Assembly (NCBI GenBank): GCA_039034015.1
Contig: JBCCBM010000009.1
Span: 67,298 to 131,297 of the forward strand
Source of the DNA: Acuticoccus sp039034015
GTDB taxonomy: Bacteria > Pseudomonadota > Alphaproteobacteria > Rhizobiales > Amorphaceae
Length of the DNA: 64,000 nucleotides
Reading direction: 5' to 3'
Of this stretch, positions 23,081-31,047 are shown piece by piece (position 1 is the first letter of the stretch; each line of letters opens with the position of its first letter). The notes under the pieces were generated by a model, which was given only the letters and a program-made list of their open reading frames with translations, did no database searches and had not been told where the DNA came from. Both the position numbers and the translations under genes were made by a program.

Positions 23081-25136
23081 GCTTGACGCGATTGTCGTGG
23101 AACGCTGCGCCCCCATAGGGTGCCACAGGGTCCGCCCCCGTCAGCACATTGATGCCAACCCCGTCCACAAAATCGGCGTTGCGAAAGAGCCCCTCCGCCA
23201 CAACCGTCCCCCGCGGCACACGCGTGCTCACCGCCACGTGGAGCCGCACGCGCCCCCGCGCGCTCTGAAGCGCGGCAAGCGCCCCATCGGCCACCCCCGC
23301 CGCCGCCGCATCATCGGGATGCACCATCACGGTCGGCCGCCCTTCCCGCTTTTGCGAGCCAGGCGTCTCATTGAACGATGAGTTCAAGAACGAGCGCGCC
23401 GGCGCCGTCACCAACCGCAACGGCTCCGCCTCCGTCGCCCCCTCAATCACATCCCACTGATCCGGGAAGGTCGGGATTTGTTCGATCGGCCCCATCGGCC
23501 CGTCGTTGGGCGCGGCCACCGCCCCCCAATCCGGCCGAAACCGGAATTTCCCATCAGGATACGAAAAACCCTCAACGTAATGCGCGGTCGCAAAATCAGG
23601 CTGCATATCCAGCGACCCCTCCCGCTCCAGCGCCATCCAATCCAGCCCTGAGCGCTCCACCATGACACGCACATGGTCCCGCGCCGACATCTCAAACCCC
23701 GGGTGGGACGCCCCCACCCGCGCGCCGAGCGCACAATGCACAAAGTGGTTGTCCCGCGCCTCCCCAGGCGCCTCCACAAGCTTTGGCCCAAAAAGAAGGT
23801 GCGAATGCCCACCCCCTTTATAGACGTCGTCATGCTCCACAAACATCGTGGCCGGCAAAACCACATCCGCCATCATCGCGGTTTCCGTCATCACCTGCTC
23901 ATGAACCACCACAAACAAGTCATCGCGGAAAAACCCTTCGCGCACCCGGTCTTGCTCGGGCGCCACAACCATCGGGTTGGTGTTCTGGATGAGCATTGCC
24001 GTCACCGGTGGCCCACCCTTCAGCGCCTCAGGGTCGCCGGTCAGAACCGCCCCGATTCGCGACTGATCAAGCGCCCGCACTGAAAGGTCTTTCAGTTCCG
24101 CCGCCTCCACCAGCGATTTATCCAATTCATAAATCGCCCCGTTGTTGTGAAACGCCCCGCCCCCCTCATGCTGCCAAGACCCCAAAACGGTGGCGATGGA
24201 GGAGGCCGCATGCATCGCAACAGCGCCATTCCTCTGCCGCGTAAACCCATAACCCAGCCGGAAAAACGTGCGCTTTGTCCGCCCCACCAGCGCTGCAAAT
24301 TCTTCAATCGCGGCGACCGGCAGCCCCGTCACCCCCGCCGCCCATTCCGGCGAGCGGCCCCACAAATGCGCCTCCAACCCCTCCGGATCATCCGAAAAGC
24401 GCGCCAAAAACGCCCGATCCGCATACCCATTGCGGAACGCCACATGCATCACCGCGCAGGCCAGCGCTGCATCCGTCCCAGGCTTCAAAATCAGCGCAAG
24501 ATCGGCCTGCTTTGCGGTGTCCGTCTCATAAACATCGACGACAACGACCTTCGCCCCCCGCGTTTTGCGCGCGTGGACGGCATGGGTCATCACGTTCACC
24601 TGGGTGGAGACCGCGTTCGTCCCCCAAATCACCACACAGTCCGCCACCCGCATTTCCCGCGGGTCAGGCCCCGCAAGCCGCCCCGTCCCGGCAATGAACC
24701 CGGTCCAGGCCATATTGGTGCAGATCGTATCAAACTGCCGCGAATACTTTTTCGCATGACGCAGCCGGTGGATGCCATCGCGCTGCACAAGCCCCATGGT
24801 CCCCGCGTAATAATACGGCCAAACCGCCTCCGCCCCGTGCTGTGCCTCGGCCGCCAAAAACGCCTCGGCCACCCGGTCCAGCGCCTCATCCCACGAGACC
24901 TGCGAAAACTGCCCGCTCCCCTTCGGCCCCGTGCGCACCATCGGATGCAGCACGCGATCAGGATGCGCCACCCGCTCGCGATACCGGGCAACCTTGGCGC
25001 AGATCACCCCATCGGTGTAGGTGTTCGCTTTGTCGCCCCGGACGCGGCCAATGGTATCGCCCTCCACCTCCACCTCCAGCGCACAGGTAGACGGACAGTC
25101 GTGCGGGCAGGCTGAGCGCATCCAAATCCCGTCCAT
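23058..25136 (-). CDS. Molybdopterin-dependent oxidoreductase (DMSO reductase superfamily)
   Basis: 692 residues. N-terminal cysteines Cys10-x3-Cys14-x3-Cys18 and Cys46 form a [4Fe-4S] site, followed by the molybdopterin oxidoreductase domain (about residues 55-480) and a C-terminal molydopterin dinucleotide-binding domain (about 560-690). No twin-arginine signal is present, so it is probably cytoplasmic. No electron-transfer or membrane subunit gene is adjacent. Sequences of this kind are usually annotated only to superfamily level and the substrate is unknown. A GAGAGGG ribosome site precedes the ATG. Confidence 0.87.
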   Translation of the reverse strand: MDGIWMRSACPHDCPSTCALEVEVEGDTIGRVRGDKANTYTDGVICAKVARYRERVAHPDRVLHPMVRTGPKGSGQFSQVSWDEALDRVAEAFLAAEAQHGAEAVWPYYYAGTMGLVQRDGIHRLRHAKKYSRQFDTICTNMAWTGFIAGTGRLAGPDPREMRVADCVVIWGTNAVSTQVNVMTHAVHARKTRGAKVVVVDVYETDTAKQADLALILKPGTDAALACAVMHVAFRNGYADRAFLARFSDDPEGLEAHLWGRSPEWAAGVTGLPVAAIEEFAALVGRTKRTFFRLGYGFTRQRNGAVAMHAASSIATVLGSWQHEGGGAFHNNGAIYELDKSLVEAAELKDLSVRALDQSRIGAVLTGDPEALKGGPPVTAMLIQNTNPMVVAPEQDRVREGFFRDDLFVVVHEQVMTETAMMADVVLPATMFVEHDDVYKGGGHSHLLFGPKLVEAPGEARDNHFVHCALGARVGASHPGFEMSARDHVRVMVERSGLDWMALEREGSLDMQPDFATAHYVEGFSYPDGKFRFRPDWGAVAAPNDGPMGPIEQIPTFPDQWDVIEGATEAEPLRLVTAPARSFLNSSFNETPGSQKREGRPTVMVHPDDAAAAGVADGALAALQSARGRVRLHVAVSTRVPRGTVVAEGLFRNADFVDGVGINVLTGADPVAPYGGAAFHDNRVKLTPAEAG

Positions 25137-25208
25137 AACCCTCTCCCGAATTGCGATGTGCGCGGCGAGTGCGCTACCCCATCAAAAGACACGAGCGAAA
25201 GGCCCCGC

Positions 25209-26108
25209 GTGACCCTGCCCGCCTCCATCGATGACACCCTCGCCCTTCTGACGCGGCAACATTACGTCGCCGACCGCTCTCTCGCCACCGTCCTCTACCT
25301 CGCGCTCAAACTAAAGCGCCCCCTCTTCCTGGAGGGCGAAGCGGGCGTGGGCAAAACCGAGATCGCAAAGGTGCTCGCCAGCGCCCTTGGCCGCGACCTC
25401 ATCCGCCTCCAGTGCTACGAGGGCCTCGACACCGCAGCCGCCCTCTACGAGTGGAACTATCCGGCTCAAATGCTCGCCATTCGCCAGGCCGAGGCCGGCA
25501 GCACCGCCGCCAACCTTTACGATGAAGCCTTCCTCATCGAGCGCCCCATCTTGCGCGCCCTCAAGACTCCCGCATCCGGCGCCCCCATCCTCCTGATCGA
25601 CGAACTCGACCGCGCCGACGAAGCGTTCGAAGCCTTCCTCCTAGAGGTCCTGTCCGACTACCAGGTCACAATCCCCGAGCGCGGCACGATCACCGCGACA
25701 GACCCCCCCATCGTCATCGTGACCACCAACCGCACGCGCGAAATTCACGACGCCCTCAAGCGCCGCTGCCTTTACCACTGGGTCGATTATCCAACGTTGG
25801 AGCGCGAGCGCGAGATCGTGCGCAAAAAAGTCCCCGGCGCCGGCGAGCGTTTGGCGGACGACATCGTCGCCTTCGTCCAGGGCCTTCGCTCCGGCGAACT
25901 CTTCAAGCCCCCCGGCGTGGCCGAGACGCTCGACTGGGCCCAAGCCCTTGCCGAGCTTGACCAAATGGTGCTGGAGCCCGGCGTTGCCGACGACACCCTC
26001 GGCGTCCTCCTCAAATACCAGGACGATATTGCAAAGGTGCGCGGCTCCACCGTCCAGCGCATGATTGACGAGATCCGCAGCAGCGCCGCCGCCCGAACCC
26101 CGCTCTAA
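25209..26108 (+). CDS. MoxR-family AAA+ ATPase (CoxD-like)
   Basis: 299 residues from the GTG at 25209, preceded by GAAAGG; a frame reaching 25158 lacks a site. Walker A is Gly-Glu-Ala-Gly-Val-Gly-Lys-Thr near residue 43, Walker B Leu-Leu-Ile-Asp-Glu-Leu-Asp near residue 120, and sensor 1 is Val-Thr-Thr-Asn-Arg-Thr. The opening Leu-Pro-Ala-Ser-Ile-Asp-Asp-Thr and the Cys-Tyr-Glu-Gly-Leu-Asp motif point to the CoxD type, which works with a VWA-domain partner to insert metal or remodel a molybdoenzyme. No VWA gene follows: an EAL gene converges on it. It is divergent from a molybdoenzyme gene. Confidence 0.88.
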   Translation: MTLPASIDDTLALLTRQHYVADRSLATVLYLALKLKRPLFLEGEAGVGKTEIAKVLASALGRDLIRLQCYEGLDTAAALYEWNYPAQMLAIRQAEAGSTAANLYDEAFLIERPILRALKTPASGAPILLIDELDRADEAFEAFLLEVLSDYQVTIPERGTITATDPPIVIVTTNRTREIHDALKRRCLYHWVDYPTLEREREIVRKKVPGAGERLADDIVAFVQGLRSGELFKPPGVAETLDWAQALAELDQMVLEPGVADDTLGVLLKYQDDIAKVRGSTVQRMIDEIRSSAAARTPL

Positions 26109-26890
26109 GCAGCGTGAGCGTCCGGCGCCACCGTCACCGGCGCCGGCAGATGCAGCGGCGGCAGCGCCTCAAAGGCCGGCCGGGCAAGAAGATAACCTTG
26201 AAAATACCGCACGCCGAGCTCGGACAGCGCGTGATACTCGCTCACCGTCTCAACGCCCTCCGCCACAACGTCGATCCCCAACGCAGAGGCAGTCGTCAAA
26301 ATCCCCGCCACAATGGCCCGGCGCGTCTCATCAAGATCCACATCGCGCACAATCGCCATATCGATCTTCAAAAAGTTCGGCTTGAACTCCGCCAACAATC
26401 CGAGCCCCGCAAACCCCGCGCCAAAATCGTCCAACGCCACGGTGAACCCACAAGCGGCATAGTGGTTCACGATCGCTTGCAGCTTATCCGTGTCCACGAT
26501 CCGCTCGTGCTCGGTGATCTCAAACATCAGCCGGCGCAGCGAAAAGCCCGAAACCTGAGCCGCCCGCAGCGTGGTGCGCAAGCATCGCACCGGGTCATAG
26601 ACCGCGTTCGGAAACACGTTGATCGACAGTTTCGGCCCGTCGTCCCCGGCCGGAAAAAGCCGCGCGGCAAGTGCAACGGCCGTTTTGCGGGCCTTCTGGT
26701 CGAACGCGTAAAGATCATCGTTCGTCACAAGATCCAAAACGGTGTTGGCCGGCTCACCATTTGGCCCCCGCACCAACGCCTCGTAGGCGAAAACCTTGCC
26801 GGCGGGGCCGTCCACAATTGGCTGAAACGCAAAGCTAAACTCGGGCGCAAACGCCCGGCCCTCGCGGCATGCCACGCACCCATCAGTCAT
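26105..26890 (-). CDS. EAL-domain cyclic-di-GMP phosphodiesterase
   Basis: 261 residues, a single EAL domain without GGDEF, PAS or transmembrane segments. Catalytic features are all present: Tyr-Glu-Ala-Leu-Val-Arg-Gly, the Asn of Ser-Ile-Asn-Val, Phe-Glu-Ile-Thr-Glu, Asp-Asp-Phe-Gly-Ala-Gly, Lys-Ile-Asp, Ala-Glu-Gly-Val-Glu-Thr, and the Gln of Tyr-Phe-Gln-Gly. It therefore should hydrolyse c-di-GMP to pGpG. A Cys-x2-Cys pair (Cys5, Cys8) at the N-terminus could bind metal or sense redox. Start ATG at 26890 with GGAG seven bases upstream. Its end overlaps the moxR gene by four bases, convergently. Confidence 0.9.
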   Translation of the reverse strand: MTDGCVACREGRAFAPEFSFAFQPIVDGPAGKVFAYEALVRGPNGEPANTVLDLVTNDDLYAFDQKARKTAVALAARLFPAGDDGPKLSINVFPNAVYDPVRCLRTTLRAAQVSGFSLRRLMFEITEHERIVDTDKLQAIVNHYAACGFTVALDDFGAGFAGLGLLAEFKPNFLKIDMAIVRDVDLDETRRAIVAGILTTASALGIDVVAEGVETVSEYHALSELGVRYFQGYLLARPAFEALPPLHLPAPVTVAPDAHAA

Positions 26891-27026
26891 CCGCCTCTCC
26901 TGCACTGTCAAGGATCGGCGCGCTCCAACGGCGGCCTACACCAGATCCGACGCAAGCCACCGCACGTCAATCATTCCTAGCGCAGTCTACGCGCCGACCC
27001 TGCCCGGGGCTGATGGGTAGGCGCTG

Positions 27027-28475
27027 TCAGCACAATCCGGGCGCGGCAAAGTGACCGGCGGCCTCCTCCAACGCCCGGGCGAGCGGCATCAACCCCGCCT
27101 CGTCAAACGGACGGCCGATGAGCTGCAACCCAAGCGGCAACCCGCCCGACACGCCCCCCGGCACCGAGATACCAGGCAAGCCCGCCATGTTCACAGGAAC
27201 CGTAAAGATGTCGTTGAGGTACATCTCCACCGGATCCAGAGTCGCCCCGCGGGCAAACGCCGGCCCAGGCGCCGTCGGCGTCAAGATCGCATCGACCCCG
27301 CCCGCAAACACCGTCTCAAAGTCCCGCTTGATCAGCGTGCGAACCTTCTGCGCCCGCAAATAATAGGCGTCATAGTACCCGGCCGACAAAACATACGTCC
27401 CGATCAGCACGCGGCGCTTCACCTCATCGCCAAAGCCGGCCGCCCGCGTCGCCTCGTACTGCGCCACAATTTCGTCCGCCGGCACGCGAAGCCCGTATCG
27501 CACGCCGTCGTACCGCGCGAGGTTCGACGAGGCCTCCGCCGTTGCCACAATGTAGTAGGCGGGCAGCGCATACTCCGTGTGCGGCAGCGAAATCGGCACG
27601 ATCTCCGCCCCCGCGTCCCGCAGCCACCCCTCGCCGGTTTGCCACAGGGCCTCCAGCGCCTCCGGCATCGGGTCCACCCGATACTCCTTCGGGATCCCGA
27701 TGCGCTTGCCCTTCACGCCCCCTTCGAGCGCTGCAACATAATCGTCCACCGGCCGGTCCACGCTGGTGGAATCTTTAGAATCCACCGAGGCCATCACGCC
27801 CAGCATCATCGCCGCATCCCGCACGGTCCGCGTGATGGGCCCCGCCTGGTCGAGCGAGCTTGCAAACGCCACCGTCCCCCAGCGCGAGCACCGCCCGTAG
27901 GTGGGTTTGAGCCCCACCGTCCCGGTCAGCGCCGCAGGCTGGCGGATGGAGCCGCCCGTGTCCGTCCCCGTCGCGGCCGCGCACAAACGCCCCGCCACTG
28001 CCGCCGCCGACCCGCCCGACGAGCCACCCGGCACCAGGGCCTCATCAAACGGGTTGCCCACCGGCCCAAACGCGCTCGTCTCGTTGGACGAGCCCATGGC
28101 AAACTCATCAAGATTGAGCTTGCCCAGCATCACCGCCCCCGCGTCCCAAAGGTTCTGCGTGACGGTGGATTCGTAAGGCGGCACGAACGTCCCAAGAATG
28201 TTCGACCCGGCCGTCGTCCGCACACCCTTGGTGCAAAAAAGGTCTTTGATGCCAAGGGGAACGCCGGCGAGCGCGCCGCCCTCGCCCCGCGCCACCGCAG
28301 CATCGGCGGCGTCCGCCATCGCCCGCGCCGCATCCGCGGTCACGGTGATGAAGGCGTTCAGCGACGAGGCGTCGATCGCGCCAAGATAAGCGTCCGTCAC
28401 TTCTCGCGCGGTGAAGGTCTTGTTCTTGATCCCTACGGCAACGTCGCTCAGCGGCAGGGCGGTGAGCGCGCTCAT
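27027..28475 (-). CDS. gatA: Asp-tRNA(Asn)/Glu-tRNA(Gln) amidotransferase subunit A
   Basis: 482 residues. It hydrolyses glutamine and channels ammonia to GatB. The amidase triad is Lys77 (Gly-Ile-Lys-Asp), Ser152 in Gly-Gly-Ser-Ser-Gly-Gly-Ser and the nucleophile Ser176 in Thr-Gly-Gly-Ser-Ile-Arg, with the spacing of known GatA enzymes. The start overlaps the gatC stop as ATGA. gatB is not next to it: a 136-base gap without visible features leads to the EAL gene. In organisms of this group GatCAB usually makes Gln-tRNA(Gln). Confidence 0.96.
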   Translation of the reverse strand: MSALTALPLSDVAVGIKNKTFTAREVTDAYLGAIDASSLNAFITVTADAARAMADAADAAVARGEGGALAGVPLGIKDLFCTKGVRTTAGSNILGTFVPPYESTVTQNLWDAGAVMLGKLNLDEFAMGSSNETSAFGPVGNPFDEALVPGGSSGGSAAAVAGRLCAAATGTDTGGSIRQPAALTGTVGLKPTYGRCSRWGTVAFASSLDQAGPITRTVRDAAMMLGVMASVDSKDSTSVDRPVDDYVAALEGGVKGKRIGIPKEYRVDPMPEALEALWQTGEGWLRDAGAEIVPISLPHTEYALPAYYIVATAEASSNLARYDGVRYGLRVPADEIVAQYEATRAAGFGDEVKRRVLIGTYVLSAGYYDAYYLRAQKVRTLIKRDFETVFAGGVDAILTPTAPGPAFARGATLDPVEMYLNDIFTVPVNMAGLPGISVPGGVSGGLPLGLQLIGRPFDEAGLMPLARALEEAAGHFAAPGLC

Positions 28476-28759
28476 TCCACCACCTTCGGCACAAGGAAGA
28501 AGCCGTCGTCGGCATCGGGCGCGTTTTTGAGGACAGCGTCCGGGTTGCCCCCGTCATTCACCCCGTCGGCCCGTTGGCGCAGCGCCGTGTCGACGGCCGA
28601 CGTCATGGGCTCCACGCCCTCAATGTCGACGGCGTTCAACCGCTCCACAAAGCCCAAAATTGCGTTCAGCTCACCGGTCAGCCGGTCTGCCTCCGCCTCA
28701 TCCACCTTGATGCGCGCCAGGTGCGCCACGCGGCGCACGGTCTCAGTCGTGACCGACAT
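28472..28759 (-). CDS. gatC: Asp-tRNA(Asn)/Glu-tRNA(Gln) amidotransferase subunit C
   Basis: 95 residues, the normal GatC length. The opening Val-Arg-Arg-Val-Ala-His-Leu-Ala-Arg-Ile and the internal Gly-Val-Glu-Pro-Met-Thr are family signatures. GatC wraps around GatA and stabilises the GatAB complex. It overlaps gatA by four bases. It starts 58 bases after the last gene of the ABC transporter, on the same strand. Confidence 0.95.
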   Translation of the reverse strand: MSVTTETVRRVAHLARIKVDEAEADRLTGELNAILGFVERLNAVDIEGVEPMTSAVDTALRQRADGVNDGGNPDAVLKNAPDADDGFFLVPKVVE

Positions 28760-28817
28760 TGGCCCCCCTCATCCGTCGCGCCGCGCGTATCACCCGCACC
28801 GCCGCCGCGCAAGCCAA

Positions 28818-29999
28818 TCAGGATTTGTAAGGGTCCGCCGCGTCCCGCAGCCCGTCACCCAAGAAGTTGAACGCCAACACCACGATGATGATCGGGATCA
28901 CCGGCGCCATCAGCCAAGGGTAGATTGTAACAACGGTGATGTTTTGCGCCTCGTTCAGCAATACCCCCCAAGAGATTGCCGGCCGCTGCAAGCCAAGGTT
29001 CAAAAAGGAAAGCGCCGTCTCCCCCAAAATCATCGTCGGGATCGAAAGACTGGCCGACGCAATGATGTGGCTCGAAAAGCCCGGCAAAAGGTGTTTTCCA
29101 ATAATGCGGCGCGGCTTTGCCCCCATCAAGACTGCGGCCCGGGCATAATCCTCCTCCCGCAGTGACAACAACTTTGACCGCACCGCGCGCGCGAGCCCCG
29201 GCCAATCCAACAGCCCAAGAATAATGGTGATCCCAAAATAAATCCAAAGGGGCGACCAGGTGACCGGAAGTGCGGCCGACAGCGCCATCCACAGCGGCAA
29301 TTCGGGCAGCGATCGCAAGATCTCGATGAGTCGCATGATCGCAGCATCAACAATGCCACCGAGATAACCGGCAATACCGCCAAAGAACATCCCAAGCACA
29401 ATGGAGATCGTGACCCCCACCAGCCCCACCGTCAGCGAGATCCGCGCCCCATAAATCAGCCCGGACAACACATCCCGCCCAAGCCGATCCGTGCCCAGGA
29501 GGAAGAATGTGCCCCCCTCCGGCGCACAAACCAGATGGAACCGGCCCGGAAGCATGCCCCAAAACTCATAATTGTCGCCCAGACAAAAGAACCGAAGTCT
29601 TTGCGGTGTCGTCCGATCTTGCTCATAAACCCACTGCAGGGTTTCAAGATCAATTTCCGAGCGCATCGGATAGACAAACGGCCCCACAAACGACCCGTCA
29701 TGGAAGAGATGGATCCCCTGGGGTGGCGCATAAAGATAATCAGGATGCCGCTCATTGGGGTCGTAGGGCGCAATCAGTTCCGCAAACGGCACACAAAGGT
29801 AAAACAGCACCAAGATCACCGCGGACCAAACGGCGAGCTTGTGCCGCCGAAAGCGCCACCAAATAATGCGCCATTGTGAGGCTTGAAAATACCGCTCCTG
29901 CTCCGGCGTTAATCGTTCCGCCTCCGCCGGATCAAACGGCGCATGGTCCACAAAGTGGTCGGCGCGGCGGGCTGTATCCTCGTTCACGGGGTCGCTCAT
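28818..29999 (-). CDS. Oligopeptide-type ABC transporter permease (DppC/YejE-like)
   Basis: 393 residues. A long cytoplasmic N-terminus (about 50 residues) precedes transmembrane helix 1 (about 56-76). A large periplasmic insertion of about 100 residues with Arg-Phe-Phe-Cys-Leu-Gly-Asp and Gly-Thr-Asp-Arg-Leu-Gly-Arg-Asp follows. Then comes the binding-protein-dependent permease core with five helices and the coupling segment near Arg-Glu-Glu-Asp-Tyr-Ala-Arg-Ala-Ala. The extended periplasmic loop is typical of YejE-like permeases. It overlaps its partner permease by four bases. Confidence 0.92.
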   Translation of the reverse strand: MSDPVNEDTARRADHFVDHAPFDPAEAERLTPEQERYFQASQWRIIWWRFRRHKLAVWSAVILVLFYLCVPFAELIAPYDPNERHPDYLYAPPQGIHLFHDGSFVGPFVYPMRSEIDLETLQWVYEQDRTTPQRLRFFCLGDNYEFWGMLPGRFHLVCAPEGGTFFLLGTDRLGRDVLSGLIYGARISLTVGLVGVTISIVLGMFFGGIAGYLGGIVDAAIMRLIEILRSLPELPLWMALSAALPVTWSPLWIYFGITIILGLLDWPGLARAVRSKLLSLREEDYARAAVLMGAKPRRIIGKHLLPGFSSHIIASASLSIPTMILGETALSFLNLGLQRPAISWGVLLNEAQNITVVTIYPWLMAPVIPIIIVVLAFNFLGDGLRDAADPYKS

Positions 30000-31021
30000 G
30001 TTGCGGCCTGTTGCCCGAGCCGAATGCGCGGATCCAGCATTGCCAAAAGAAGATCCGAAATCAACATCCCGATCAGCGTCAGAACCGCCACGAACAACAG
30101 AATAAATCCAGCCAAATACTGATCTTGCGATTGCAACGCAGACAGCAAGATCGGCCCCACAGTCGGCAAGTTGAGCACGACCGACACAATCACCGACCCC
30201 GACACCAACGATGGAATGAGATTGCCGATATCGGCGATGAACGGATTAAGCGCCATCCGCAGCGGATATTTCAGCACCACACGGTTTTCCGGCAGTCCTT
30301 TGGCCCGTGCAGTCGTCACATACTGCCGGTGCAATTCATCCAAAAGGTTTGCACGCAACCGGCGGATCATCGCCGCCGTTCCCGCCGTGCCAATCACAAT
30401 GGTGGGCACAATCAAGTGTGACAGGATCGACAGGAACTTGTCCACACTCATCGGCTGATCGATGAATTCAGGCGCCATCAACCCGCCAATGGACACCCCA
30501 AAATACTCATTCATCAAAAACAACAGCACCAACCCCAAGAGAAAATTAGGGATCGCCAAACCCAAATAGCCTAAGAAGGTGAACCCATAATCCCCCCAAG
30601 AATATTGCCGGGTTGCTGAGTAAATCCCGATGGGGAACGAGACGATATAAACAAACAAAATCGTCGCGAAGTTGAGCACGACCGTCAGAAGCAACGTCCC
30701 GGAAACAACCTCACCAACAGGTTTCTGAAACTCAAACGACCACCCCCAGTTGCCCTGGAGAATGCCACTAAAACCGTTGGGCCCCGGCCAAATGCCGACC
30801 CAAACCGCATACCGCTCAAAGAACGGCCGATCGAGCGCGAACTCTTGCCGCAAAAACTCAAGCTTGGCGATGGACGCCGTTTCCCCTTGCGCCCGAAGCT
30901 GCTCCATCTGGTTGGACAAATAATCCCCAGGCGGCAGCTCGATGATCAAGAAGATCAAGAACGAGATCACGAACAGTGTCGGGATCATGCCCAGTGTTCG
31001 GCGAATGAGATAGACGGCCAT
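29996..31021 (-). CDS. Oligopeptide-type ABC transporter permease (DppB/YejB-like)
   Basis: 341 residues with six predicted helices. The N-terminus Tyr-Leu-Ile-Arg-Arg-Thr-Leu-Gly-Met-Ile-Pro-Thr-Leu is the classic DppB start. The cytoplasmic coupling segment is Tyr-Val-Thr-Thr-Ala-Arg-Ala-Lys-Gly-Leu near residue 240. A hydrophilic periplasmic stretch lies between helix 1 and helix 2. It stands between the binding protein and the second permease and should form the heterodimeric channel with the latter. Confidence 0.93.
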   Translation of the reverse strand: MAVYLIRRTLGMIPTLFVISFLIFLIIELPPGDYLSNQMEQLRAQGETASIAKLEFLRQEFALDRPFFERYAVWVGIWPGPNGFSGILQGNWGWSFEFQKPVGEVVSGTLLLTVVLNFATILFVYIVSFPIGIYSATRQYSWGDYGFTFLGYLGLAIPNFLLGLVLLFLMNEYFGVSIGGLMAPEFIDQPMSVDKFLSILSHLIVPTIVIGTAGTAAMIRRLRANLLDELHRQYVTTARAKGLPENRVVLKYPLRMALNPFIADIGNLIPSLVSGSVIVSVVLNLPTVGPILLSALQSQDQYLAGFILLFVAVLTLIGMLISDLLLAMLDPRIRLGQQAAT

Positions 31022-31047
31022 TCGTTAGACCCCCGCCCGAACGACCA

